From: an uncultured Chlamydiae bacterium
Lineage (GTDB): Bacteria; Chlamydiota; Chlamydiia; Chlamydiales; Rhabdochlamydiaceae
Direction: 5' to 3'
DNA: 6,479 bases
Assembly (NCBI GenBank): GCA_903867585.1
Contig: CAIPRZ010000109.1
Span: forward strand, 1 to 6,479
In this document: positions 1 to 6,468 of the stretch, one piece after another
Numbering within the stretch: the first letter of the stretch is position 1
Layout of the letters: every line of letters begins with the position of its first letter
The notes under the pieces: model-generated
The model's database searches: none
What the model was told of the DNA's origin: nothing
The model's input: the letters and a program-made list of their open reading frames with translations, nothing else
Translations under genes and position numbers: made by a program

Positions 1-297
1 ATTGAGCTTAAGTGAAAATGGGGGAGAATTTTTAAGAACCTTTTGACCAAATTCGATGAGATGATTTTCAACATCGGAAATATTTTCTGGCGGGGGATTG
101 TTTTTAATAACTTCAAGGGCCTTTTCAACTAATGTGGAACCCATATCGGTTTTATATAAAAGGGCTTCAAGCTCTTCTAAAGACTCCTCAGACCAGGGTT
201 TATTAAAAAGCTGAAATAGCCCCCCGGAAAATAATTTAGAGGTCGAGGTCAGGGCTGATTTAATTTTAAGAAAATTTTCTTTTACAAATGAAAACAT
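1..297 (-). CDS. ftsY: Signal recognition particle receptor FtsY, N-terminal part (runs off left edge)
   Basis: The minus strand is open for 99 codons from an ATG at 297-295 to the window edge, so the 3' part of the gene is missing. The visible protein starts MFSFVKENFLKIKSALTSTS. It continues with a helical stretch around residues 34-65 containing WSEESLEELEALLYKTDMGS, which matches the four-helix N domain typical of FtsY/SRP54-family GTPases (pattern 'LEELEELLLxADVG'). The short lysine-rich amphipathic start followed directly by the N domain fits an FtsY without the long acidic A domain of E. coli. FtsY is the membrane-associated GTPase that receives ribosome-SRP complexes for cotranslational insertion. 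The NG GTPase motifs lie outside the window, so Ffh is not formally excluded, but the N-terminal extension before the N domain favours FtsY. No Shine-Dalgarno is visible before the ATG. The gene is divergent from sucC. Confidence 0.85.
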   Translation of the reverse strand, partial: MFSFVKENFLKIKSALTSTSKLFSGGLFQLFNKPWSEESLEELEALLYKTDMGSTLVEKALEVIKNNPPPENISDVENHLIEFGQKVLKNSPPFSLKLN

Positions 298-380
298 AAT
301 GAAAAACAAGTATTAAAAAAATGCAGCATATCACATAAGAAGATTATTCAATAATACACCTTAAACTTGTGTGAGCGATC
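298..380. promoter_or_regulatory. Divergent ftsY/sucC intergenic region
   Basis: These 83 bp separate two genes transcribed outward, so both promoters should lie here or just inside the genes. The region is AT-rich and contains a 13-bp palindrome (343-355, listed separately). I could not find a convincing paired -35/-10 for either direction. On the minus strand a TTGAAT (353-348) is a partial -35 match but has no good -10 at normal spacing. sucC has only a weak GTGAG (371-375) five bases before its ATG, and ftsY has no recognisable Shine-Dalgarno. The promoter role is inferred from gene orientation rather than from motifs. Confidence 0.5.
343..355. repeat. 13-bp AT-rich palindrome in divergent gap
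   Basis: ATTATT (343-348) and AATAAT (350-355) are perfect reverse complements around a single C. The palindrome lies 25 bp before the sucC ATG and 45 bp before the ftsY ATG, where it could overlap a promoter for either gene. It may be a symmetric protein-binding site, or chance in AT-rich DNA. Confidence 0.45.
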
Positions 381-1553
381 ATGGACCTACATGAATACCA
401 AGCTAAAGCCATTTTGCAAGAATATGGCATCCCTTTACAAACACCTCATATGGTGTTTAAACCCTCCGATATCTCTAAAGTTTTAGCCCAGTTCAAAGAT
501 AAAACCATTGTAGCTAAAGTCCAGGTTCATGCCGGTGGAAGGGGAAAAGCGGGTGGAGTCAAGGTCATAAAAGAGGAACACAAGAAAAAAGAGATTATAG
601 AAAAATTAATCGATTTTAGGATCATTACTAAACAAACCGGCCAAGATGGACTTCCCTCAAGCGGGGTTCTTGTTACAGAAGCGTGTAGCATCGAAAAAGA
701 GTATTACCTAGCTGTTTTAATCGACCGCGAAAAAGGGCTACCAACTCTTATTGCTTCTAAAGAAGGGGGAATGGATATTGAAGAGCTGGCCCATTCCAGA
801 CCAGAGGCTATTTTAAAAATACCTTTTTCTTTTTCTGGTAAGCTCCATCCGTTTCAACTTCGACGCTTAAAAAGTTTTATGGGATGGAATGAACCGCATT
901 TTATTCCAGCCCTTGATTTAGCTAAAAATATTGCTCAAGCTTTTATAGAAATCGATGCTTCACTTCTTGAAATCAACCCTCTAGTGCTTACAAAAGAAAA
1001 AGAAATTCTAGCCCTCGATGCAAAAATTAGTTTAGATGACAACGCCCTTTTTAGGCATAAAAGCTACGCTGAATTTTTTGATCCAACCCAAATGGCCCCC
1101 TCGGAAGTGGAAGCTAGAGAAAATGATTTATCCTACGTGGCTTTAAAAGGGACTATTGGTTGTATGGTTAATGGGGCCGGTCTTGCCATGGCCACCATGG
1201 ATATCATCGATCATTTTGGTGGAAGTCCTGCCAATTTTTTAGATGTAGGCGGAAGCGCTACCAAAGAAAAAGTGGCTCAAGGATTTAAAATCATTTTAAG
1301 CGATCCTTCAGTTAACACCATATTGATCAATATATTTGGGGGCATCATGAATTGTGCCACCATCGCTGAAGGGGTTATTCATGCCGCTTTAGAGCTGGAT
1401 TTAAAAATCCCCCTAGTCGTCCGCCTTGAAGGGACTAATGTAGAAGAGGGGAAAAGATTAATAGGACAAAGCGCTTTAAGAATTATTAGCGCAACCGATT
1501 TAGAAGATGCGGCAAAAAAAGCAGTGGAGGCTTCTAGTGGCAATTTTGATTAA
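381..1553 (+). CDS. sucC: Succinyl-CoA synthetase, beta subunit
   Basis: SucC pairs with SucD to interconvert succinyl-CoA and succinate, coupled to nucleoside triphosphate formation, in the TCA cycle in the cytoplasm. The protein has 390 residues, against 388 in E. coli. It begins with the family signature MDLHEYQAKAILQEYGIP, which fixes the start. The ATP-grasp domain contains VHAGGRGKAGGVK (49-61) for nucleotide binding, LEINPL (196-201) and the LDAKISLDDNALFRH block (212-226) used for metal and nucleotide binding. The C-terminal ligase domain has GCMVNGAGLAM (260-270), FLDVGGSA (286-293), NIFGGI (317-322) and RLEGTNVEEG (348-357). All expected motifs are intact. ADP versus GDP preference cannot be settled by eye. 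It is the first gene of the plus-strand run and overlaps sucD by 17 bp, as expected for subunits made in equal amounts. Its own ribosome binding site is weak. Confidence 0.97.
   Translation: MDLHEYQAKAILQEYGIPLQTPHMVFKPSDISKVLAQFKDKTIVAKVQVHAGGRGKAGGVKVIKEEHKKKEIIEKLIDFRIITKQTGQDGLPSSGVLVTEACSIEKEYYLAVLIDREKGLPTLIASKEGGMDIEELAHSRPEAILKIPFSFSGKLHPFQLRRLKSFMGWNEPHFIPALDLAKNIAQAFIEIDASLLEINPLVLTKEKEILALDAKISLDDNALFRHKSYAEFFDPTQMAPSEVEARENDLSYVALKGTIGCMVNGAGLAMATMDIIDHFGGSPANFLDVGGSATKEKVAQGFKIILSDPSVNTILINIFGGIMNCATIAEGVIHAALELDLKIPLVVRLEGTNVEEGKRLIGQSALRIISATDLEDAAKKAVEASSGNFD
1526..1530 (+). promoter_or_regulatory. Shine-Dalgarno that sets the sucD start
   Basis: GGAGG lies inside the end of sucC, with six bases between it and the GTG at 1537. 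It is the strongest ribosome binding site of the four-gene run. It rules out the in-frame ATG at 1507, which is upstream of it. Confidence 0.85.
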
Positions 1554-2421
1554 TAAGAACACCAAAATCATCACTCAAGGGATTACGGGTAAGGCTGGAT
1601 TATACCATACCGAACAAGGTCTATTATATGGCTCCCATTTTGTAGGAGGGGTAACTCCTGGTAAAGGGGGAACGGCTATCTTAGATCTTCCGATCTTTGA
1701 TACAGTTCATGAAGCTAAAAAAAAGACAGGATGTCAAGCTAGTGTCATTTTTGTTCCAGCCCCATTTGCAGCGGACGCTATTTTAGAAGCTGAAGATGCG
1801 GGTATTGAGCTTATTATTTGCATTACAGAAGGGATTCCTGTCATTGATATGATTGAGGTTTCATCAGTTATGAAACGGAGTAAGACCTCAAGACTTATCG
1901 GTCCTAACTGTCCAGGTGTTATTACACCTGGTGAATGTAAAATTGGTATTATGCCAGGATATATCCACAAAAAAGGCTCTGTGGGTATTGTTTCAAGATC
2001 GGGGACTTTAACCTATGAAGCGGTTTATCAAACAACAAAATTGGGTCTTGGGCAATCTACCTGTGTTGGCATAGGAGGAGATCCTTTAAATGGGACCAAT
2101 TTTATTGATGTCTTAGAACTTTTTAATAAAGATCCAGAGACCCAATCGATTCTTATGATTGGAGAAATTGGGGGGAAAGCGGAAGAAGAAGCGGCTGATT
2201 ACATAAAGCATCATGTTAAAAAACCGGTAGTAGGGTATATTGCGGGAAAAACTGCGCCCGAAGGACGAAGAATGGGACATGCAGGAGCTATTATTTCTTC
2301 AGGGTCTGGAACTGCAGAGGCGAAGATGAAGGCTTTAGAAAAAGCGGGGGTTGTTATTAGTCCAACCGCTGCTGTCATGGGTAAAACTTTATTAGATGTT
2401 ATAGGCAAGAAAAGATTGTGA
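1537..2421 (+). CDS. sucD: Succinyl-CoA synthetase, alpha subunit
   Basis: SucD carries the CoA-binding domain and the phosphorylated histidine of succinyl-CoA synthetase, the partner of SucC. I start it at GTG 1537, giving 294 residues (E. coli 289). Translation from there gives AILINKNTKIITQGITGKAG, which aligns with the conserved SucD N-terminus, and GGAGG sits six bases upstream. The longer frame from ATG 1507 would add ten non-conserved residues. Numbered from the GTG, landmarks are the GITGKAG CoA-binding loop (15-21), GGVTPGKGG (37-45), IGPNCPGVITPGECKIG (121-137), SRSGTLTYE (153-161), GIGGDPLNG (178-186) and GHAGAIISSGSGTAEAK (247-263). His248 in the last is the expected phosphohistidine. 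Nothing is missing. It overlaps sucC by 17 bp, and its TGA overlaps the GTG of the next gene by 4 bp. Confidence 0.97.
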   Translation: MAILINKNTKIITQGITGKAGLYHTEQGLLYGSHFVGGVTPGKGGTAILDLPIFDTVHEAKKKTGCQASVIFVPAPFAADAILEAEDAGIELIICITEGIPVIDMIEVSSVMKRSKTSRLIGPNCPGVITPGECKIGIMPGYIHKKGSVGIVSRSGTLTYEAVYQTTKLGLGQSTCVGIGGDPLNGTNFIDVLELFNKDPETQSILMIGEIGGKAEEEAADYIKHHVKKPVVGYIAGKTAPEGRRMGHAGAIISSGSGTAEAKMKALEKAGVVISPTAAVMGKTLLDVIGKKRL

Positions 2422-3506
2422 GAAAGTTAACCGTAAAGCTTGGTTTTATTATTTTATGTCTGCTTATTGCCACTTTGTATTCGGTGACAGGAGCGCAGTT
2501 TGTTGCCTGGTTTGCTGTGGTCTTTTTTTCAGTCCTTTTCCATGAATTTGGTCATGCCATCATGGCAAGCTCTTTTGGAAAAAGATCGTTGATCGAATTG
2601 AGTTTTATGGGAGGGACAACCTATTTTTCTCAAGAAGGTCTTAAAAAATGGCAGCTTTTTTTAATATCTCTTAACGGCCCACTCTTTGGTTTGGGTCTGT
2701 TTTTTGCTGCAAGCTACCTTAAAATCGGCTTAGATCCTGGTTCCATTTGGAGTTATGCTTGTAAGATAACGGCTTTTATAAATTTATTTTGGACTATTTT
2801 TAATCTCTTGCCGATTCTACCTTTAGATGGGGGTCAGCTTTTACGAATAGTTTTTGAGGTCATATTTAAAAATAAGGGCCTTTTTTTTGCTGGCATCTTA
2901 TCAAGCGCTTTTTCCACAGCTTTAGGCCTGGTCTCTTTTTTACTAGGTCAATATTTTATAGGCTCTATTTTATTCCTGTTTGCTTTTCAGAATTTTGAGC
3001 TTATCAAACAAGCAAGGTATATTAGCTCTGCTGATCGTGAAGATCAAAACCGGCAAAAACTTCAAGAAGGGTTGATGCTATTTGAAACCCAGCAGTTTGA
3101 TAAAGCCAAACAACTATTTGAAGATTTGCGCACTAAAACTAAAAATGGAGTGATTTACAATCAATCCACAACCCTTTTAGCTTTGATGTTAAGGCTTAAG
3201 CAAAATTACGAAGAGCTTTATAATTTTCTAAAAGATTTGCCTAAACTTTATGAAAATGATTTATCGGCCTTGATGCATGAGGCTGCTTTTTTTCATAATG
3301 ATATGGAAATGGTAAAAAAACTCTCGGCAGAAGCCTTTCAAAGGGAAAATACCAAAGAGGTCGCTTTTCATTCAGCGATTGCTTCCGCTTTTTTTCATGA
3401 TGATGAAGCCGCAATAGGCTGGTTAAAGACCGCTCAAGATTTAGGACTCAATGAGGAAGAAATTAAAGTCCATCCTTTACTCAAAGATTACATCGACCGT
3501 TTATGA
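2418..3506 (+). CDS. M50 (site-2 type) membrane metalloprotease with TPR-like C-terminal tail
   Basis: This is a 362-residue polytopic membrane protein with an intramembrane zinc-protease core. Hydrophobic segments lie at about 8-23, 28-50, 78-101, 114-132, 155-175 and 178-198. HEFGH (42-46) is the HExxH zinc and catalytic motif. NLLPILPLDGGQ (129-140) supplies the third ligand, Asp137, and is the second hallmark of the family. An NGP (86-88) sits between them. No PDZ or CBS domain is present, so it resembles the M50B/SpoIVFB-like group rather than RseP. From about 205 to 362 it is soluble, alpha-helical and TPR-like, with hairpins near 214-240, 248-280, 284-310 and 315-345. The start is a GTG overlapping the sucD stop by 4 bp (GTGA), with only a weak purine-rich AAGAAAAG upstream, which implies coupled translation. 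Its stop overlaps the dnaG ATG. Substrate unknown. Family confidence is high, biological role open. Confidence 0.88.
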   Translation: MRKLTVKLGFIILCLLIATLYSVTGAQFVAWFAVVFFSVLFHEFGHAIMASSFGKRSLIELSFMGGTTYFSQEGLKKWQLFLISLNGPLFGLGLFFAASYLKIGLDPGSIWSYACKITAFINLFWTIFNLLPILPLDGGQLLRIVFEVIFKNKGLFFAGILSSAFSTALGLVSFLLGQYFIGSILFLFAFQNFELIKQARYISSADREDQNRQKLQEGLMLFETQQFDKAKQLFEDLRTKTKNGVIYNQSTTLLALMLRLKQNYEELYNFLKDLPKLYENDLSALMHEAAFFHNDMEMVKKLSAEAFQRENTKEVAFHSAIASAFFHDDEAAIGWLKTAQDLGLNEEEIKVHPLLKDYIDRL

Positions 3507-5230
3507 CACTCATCAGTAAACATTCTTTAGAGCTTCTAAAAGAGAAAGTCGATCTTGTTGAGGTTGTTACAAGTTTTATAAAATTAAATAAAGCTGGTAG
3601 CCACTACAAAGGTCTTTGTCCGTTCCACTCAGAAAAATCCCCCTCGTTTTCACTATCTCCTGGAGATAAATACTACCACTGTTTTGGCTGTGGTGCCCAT
3701 GGGGATGCGATCTCATTTCTCATGGAGTATTCTAAATACAGTTTTAAAGAGGCGCTAGGCTATTTATCAGAAAAATATCAGGTCGCATTAGAAGGGGAAA
3801 CAGAAGAAGAAGGATCAAGAACTCATAAAAAGCAGCTCAAAAACATCTTAAATGCCGCCTACGAATTTTATCATTTTTGTCTTTTACATACCTATGAAGG
3901 GGATAAAGCGCTAACTTATGCGGCTTCTAGAAAAATGGATCGGGCTTTTCAAGAAAAGTTCTTTTTAGGCTATAGCCCTAAAAACAATGCATTGAGCCGC
4001 TACTTAAAATCTCAAGGTTATGACTTTGATGTCATGGCAGAAGCGGGGCTTTATCATAAAGATAAGAAGCAAGATTTTTTCTTTGATAGGTTTATGATAC
4101 CAATCTTTGATGCGATGGGAGAATGTTTAGGATTTTCGGCAAGAAAACTAGATGAAGAGGCTTTTGGGGGTAAATATATCAATACTCCAGAAACGCTTGT
4201 ATTCAAAAAAAGCCATGTTTTATTTGGGCTCAAATATTCACGCGCTAAAATCATCAAGGAAAAAAAAGCATTGATTTGTGAAGGGCAAATCGATGCGATG
4301 CGGCTTATTAACGAAGGGTATGATTGGACAGTAGCTTCGCAAGGAACAGCATTTGGTTTAGCTCATGTTCAAATGTTAAAGCAGCTTGGGGTTACAAGCG
4401 TTTATTTAGCATTTGATGGAGATCATGCAGGTAAAACGGCCGCTGTAAAAGTTGGTGAATATTTCATGCAGTCACAGGTCAGTGTTCATGTGATTGTTCT
4501 TCCACAAGCTAAAGACCCCGATTCTTTTATTTTAGAAGAGGGTAAAAAAGCTTTTGATGAACTTTTATATTCAGCTAAGCCCTATTTAGAATTTCTCTAT
4601 GATACCCTTAAAAACAGTTACGATATCCAAGAGCCGTCTGAAAAAAATAGGCTTATTCAAGAAATTAGAAAACGGATCCAAGAATTTAAAGATCCTATCC
4701 TTATTCATGAAAGCTTAAAGAAATTAGCCAATCTTGCCGATATTCCGGAAAGACTTCTTGGAATTTATAATTCTAAAACGCCTAGGCCTTTATCTAAAAC
4801 CGAATCAAGCGTCGATAAGGATCATATATTAGATACCGATGTTCTTAGGTTTTATTATCTGACAAAAAAACAAAAACTCCCTACCTCTTTGCTCTTTACG
4901 AAAAATGATTTAGAGTTTTGTAGTGAGAGGGCCTCTAAACTTTATGAAGCTATAAAAAATCTAACTGATTTAGAAACCATGCCATTTATGACAGCTCTAG
5001 ATATGGAGCTACATCCCTATTTTGAGGCTCTTTTTGATAAAAAAATTAACCGATTAAAATTGGAAGAGGGGTCAAAAGAGGCCATTTATAAACTTTTAGA
5101 AAGGGCCTGGCTTAAAAAAAGGGAAAAGGTGCAAGAGGAGATTGAAAAAGCAACGGATGAAAAAGATCAGCTAAAACTCACCCTTAAACTTACCCTGCTC
5201 ATCAAATCACCCCCACAGATAACTTTGTAA
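3503..5230 (+). CDS. dnaG: DNA primase DnaG
   Basis: DnaG synthesises RNA primers at the replication fork with the DnaB helicase. The 575 residues match the family (E. coli 581). The N-terminal CHC2 zinc ribbon has C39-P-F-H42 and C60-F-G-C63, spaced as in E. coli. The RNA-polymerase core follows: DRFMIPI (195-201), GFSARKLDE (210-218) and GGKYINTPET (222-231). The Toprim fold has the catalytic Glu260 and Asp264 in EGQIDAM (260-266), Asp305 and Asp307 in FDGDHAGKTAA (304-314), and KDPD (337-340). The region after about 430 is helical and poorly conserved, as expected for the DnaB-interacting domain. EGQID replaces the commoner EGYMD but keeps both acidic residues. The ATG overlaps the preceding stop (ATGA) and no Shine-Dalgarno is visible, so translation probably depends on coupling to the M50 gene. 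Its TAA abuts the stop of the convergent porin gene. Confidence 0.97.
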   Translation: MTLISKHSLELLKEKVDLVEVVTSFIKLNKAGSHYKGLCPFHSEKSPSFSLSPGDKYYHCFGCGAHGDAISFLMEYSKYSFKEALGYLSEKYQVALEGETEEEGSRTHKKQLKNILNAAYEFYHFCLLHTYEGDKALTYAASRKMDRAFQEKFFLGYSPKNNALSRYLKSQGYDFDVMAEAGLYHKDKKQDFFFDRFMIPIFDAMGECLGFSARKLDEEAFGGKYINTPETLVFKKSHVLFGLKYSRAKIIKEKKALICEGQIDAMRLINEGYDWTVASQGTAFGLAHVQMLKQLGVTSVYLAFDGDHAGKTAAVKVGEYFMQSQVSVHVIVLPQAKDPDSFILEEGKKAFDELLYSAKPYLEFLYDTLKNSYDIQEPSEKNRLIQEIRKRIQEFKDPILIHESLKKLANLADIPERLLGIYNSKTPRPLSKTESSVDKDHILDTDVLRFYYLTKKQKLPTSLLFTKNDLEFCSERASKLYEAIKNLTDLETMPFMTALDMELHPYFEALFDKKINRLKLEEGSKEAIYKLLERAWLKKREKVQEEIEKATDEKDQLKLTLKLTLLIKSPPQITL

Positions 5231-5241
5231 TTAGTAACTAA
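5231..5241. repeat. Small palindrome forming the convergent gene junction
   Basis: TTAGT-A-ACTAA directly follows the dnaG TAA and includes the minus-strand TAA of the porin gene. I found no strong intrinsic terminator here for either direction. A weak imperfect stem at 5269-5286 (GG/CC with a TTGA loop and mismatched A-T flank, then a T run) could end plus-strand transcription inside the porin gene, but it is marginal. Confidence 0.35.
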
Positions 5242-6271
5242 ATACAAGTCCTGCGTTAGCTCCTTGCAAAGAGGTTGACCCTTTTTGGCGACTAAAATTG
5301 GATGCAGCGGTATCGGTATTATTTAAAAAGTAGCGACACTCATAAGCTAAGTTAAGAGCCAAATTCATCGTATCTTCACATAAATTCCAATCAAAAATAA
5401 AACCGGCTAAAATATTGAAGTTAGGAACAACCTGGTATTTTGAGCCACTGATAGATTCTGTAGTGGTGTCATTATTTGTTGTATTTTGTTCAGCTTGTAT
5501 TTTACCCCAAAGGAGTGCGGCGTCTAACTGCGCATTAAAGGCAAAGTGATCCACAAATTTAAACACTAAAGCACTTCCAACCTGTGGTCCTACACCCCAA
5601 TAGTAATTTTTAAGTAAGATATTGATGGCATAGGGAGGTGTGGCGGGATCAGGCACCCCTAATCCAATAGAGGCTTTTTGCTGAAAATAGGCCCCTTTAG
5701 CCCCAGCAAGTGGAAGAAAACTTAGCTGCTGTGAAATATTAAATTCTCTTGATATGAGTAAAGACCCATCATAGTAATAAAAACTATTAGATTGTTTAAG
5801 GGGTGAATCAGCAGAACCGATATTTGGTAAATTGGAATTGCTATTCAGACTGGTATTATAAAAAGCCTGTAAATAGGCTGCATTGATAGAAAAATCCCAG
5901 TTATCCTCATGTCCTCTAAATCCAATAGCCCCTTTGAAGCCCCAATTCCACCCCCAGTTGTAAGGTAGATAGGTCTGGCTAGAATTTGAAAATGACACAT
6001 CCTGGGCATCTGTTAAAACATTCCACAGAAGAGCTGAGGCAAATAGATACCCATTTTCTGTTCTTAGATCGTTGTTATAGGGGTGATTGTTTAAAGGCTC
6101 TTTATGAGGGGGGCTTTTAGGAGCTGGGCTGCTATAGGTGGTCGCTAAGGGAAACAAATTCTCATTATTAGAGTTGTTACTTTTAAATAGGGGAATGGCT
6201 GATAAACTCAAAGCCACCAAACCGGCCCCTATAATAAGGGTGCTGTATTTAAAGTTCTTTTTTTTACGCAT
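5231..6271 (-). CDS. Porin-like outer-membrane beta-barrel protein, Legionella OMP (Lpg1974)-like
   Basis: This 346-residue protein begins MRKKKNFKYS followed by a hydrophobic segment (11-28), a Sec-type signal; the cleavage site is not clear. Residues 31-70 form an Asn-rich then Pro-rich low-complexity linker. From about 72 the protein alternates short aromatic and glycine-rich strands with polar loops, for example GYLFASALLWNVLTDAQDV (74-92), WGFKGAIGFRGHEDNWDF (110-127), FLPLAGAKGAYF (185-196) and NYYWGVGPQVGSALVF (222-237). It ends LQGANAGLVFSY, with a terminal aromatic residue as required for BAM-assisted insertion. The N-terminal 'GYLFASALLW', the 'G..G.YF' element and the ending suggest the Legionella_OMP/Lpg1974 family found in several chlamydia-like bacteria. 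Cys298 and Cys312 flank a predicted strand. An in-frame stop two codons before the ATG fixes this as the first ATG; no Shine-Dalgarno is present. Outer-membrane location is well supported, the exact family moderately so. Confidence 0.75.
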   Translation of the reverse strand: MRKKKNFKYSTLIIGAGLVALSLSAIPLFKSNNSNNENLFPLATTYSSPAPKSPPHKEPLNNHPYNNDLRTENGYLFASALLWNVLTDAQDVSFSNSSQTYLPYNWGWNWGFKGAIGFRGHEDNWDFSINAAYLQAFYNTSLNSNSNLPNIGSADSPLKQSNSFYYYDGSLLISREFNISQQLSFLPLAGAKGAYFQQKASIGLGVPDPATPPYAINILLKNYYWGVGPQVGSALVFKFVDHFAFNAQLDAALLWGKIQAEQNTTNNDTTTESISGSKYQVVPNFNILAGFIFDWNLCEDTMNLALNLAYECRYFLNNTDTAASNFSRQKGSTSLQGANAGLVFSY

Positions 6272-6280
6272 AAACTAGGT

Positions 6281-6286
6281 ATAATA
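6281..6286 (-). promoter_or_regulatory. Possible -10 for the porin-like gene
   Basis: On the minus strand this reads TATTAT (five of six matches to TATAAT), ending nine bases before the ATG. Transcription would then start only about two or three bases before the start codon. A second candidate, TAAAAT (6296-6291), would give a leader of about 13 bases. Neither has a good -35 at normal spacing. Confidence 0.3.
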
Positions 6287-6323
6287 AATTATTTTAATCT
6301 TTTCCTTATTAATAACGATTTAT

Positions 6324-6339
6324 TTATTTAAGTAAATAA
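6324..6339. repeat. 16-bp AT palindrome
   Basis: TTATTTA (6324-6330) and TAAATAA (6333-6339) are perfect reverse complements around AG. A further direct TTATTTA copy overlaps at 6320-6326. The same half-sites recur in the palindrome at 6376-6397. Confidence 0.5.
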
Positions 6340-6346
6340 CAAGAGT

Positions 6347-6363
6347 AATTAAAAATTTTAATT
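6347..6363. repeat. 17-bp AT palindrome
   Basis: AATTAAAA (6347-6354) and TTTTAATT (6356-6363) are perfect inverted arms around a single A. It could be bound by an AT-preferring regulator or nucleoid protein; chance is possible at this composition. Confidence 0.45.
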
Positions 6364-6375
6364 TTATTTTCTAAA

Positions 6376-6397
6376 TATAAATAAATGCTTATTTATA
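6376..6397. repeat. 22-bp inverted repeat, 9-bp arms
   Basis: TATAAATAA (6376-6384) and TTATTTATA (6389-6397) are perfect reverse complements around ATGC. The arms are A/T only, so this is a poor transcription terminator. It shares the TAAATAA/TTATTTA half-site with 6324-6339 and lies about 40 bp upstream of the right-edge promoter's -10. Confidence 0.55.
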
Positions 6398-6435
6398 AAA
6401 ATTGGTTTTTACCATTTCCCTAAGTAAGAAGCCTC

Positions 6436-6444
6436 TGCTATAAT
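6436..6444 (+). promoter_or_regulatory. Extended -10 promoter for right-edge gene
   Basis: TGCTATAAT is a perfect TATAAT hexamer with the TGN extension. The sequence at the -35 distance (TTCCCT, 6416-6421) is a poor match, which is common for extended -10 promoters. Transcription should start near 6451, giving a leader of roughly 20-25 bases before the ATG at 6474. Confidence 0.75.
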
Positions 6445-6462
6445 TAAAGGCAAAAATATTTT

Positions 6463-6468
6463 AAGGGG
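6463..6468 (+). promoter_or_regulatory. Shine-Dalgarno of right-edge gene
   Basis: AAGGGG with five bases to the ATG at 6474. Together with the promoter at 6436-6444 it supports a real gene starting at the window edge. Confidence 0.7.

Noticed and set aside
1734..1970. Minus-strand open frame of 78 codons inside sucD
   Set aside because: It lies wholly opposite the conserved sucD frame, has no ribosome binding site and shows no recognisable motif. It is a shadow of the real gene.
2211..2408. Minus-strand open frame of 65 codons inside sucD
   Set aside because: It is antisense to the conserved catalytic-histidine region of SucD and has no independent support.
4054..4257. Minus-strand open frame of 67 codons inside dnaG
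   Set aside because: It is antisense to the primase catalytic core and has no signal for its own expression.
5180..5230. Terminator for the porin gene within the end of dnaG
   Set aside because: The repeated CCCTTAAACTT/ACCCT elements are direct rather than inverted, and I find no stem followed by a U run on the minus strand.
6258..6265. A8 tract (minus strand) in codons 3-5 of the porin gene as a phase-variation switch
   Set aside because: Slippage there would abolish the protein, but runs of eight also occur in dnaG (4260-4267) and the M50 gene (2881-2888). The tract is not exceptional for this AT-rich DNA.
6302..6307. AAGGAA on the minus strand as the porin ribosome binding site
   Set aside because: It is about 30 bases upstream of the ATG, and no start codon lies at workable spacing.
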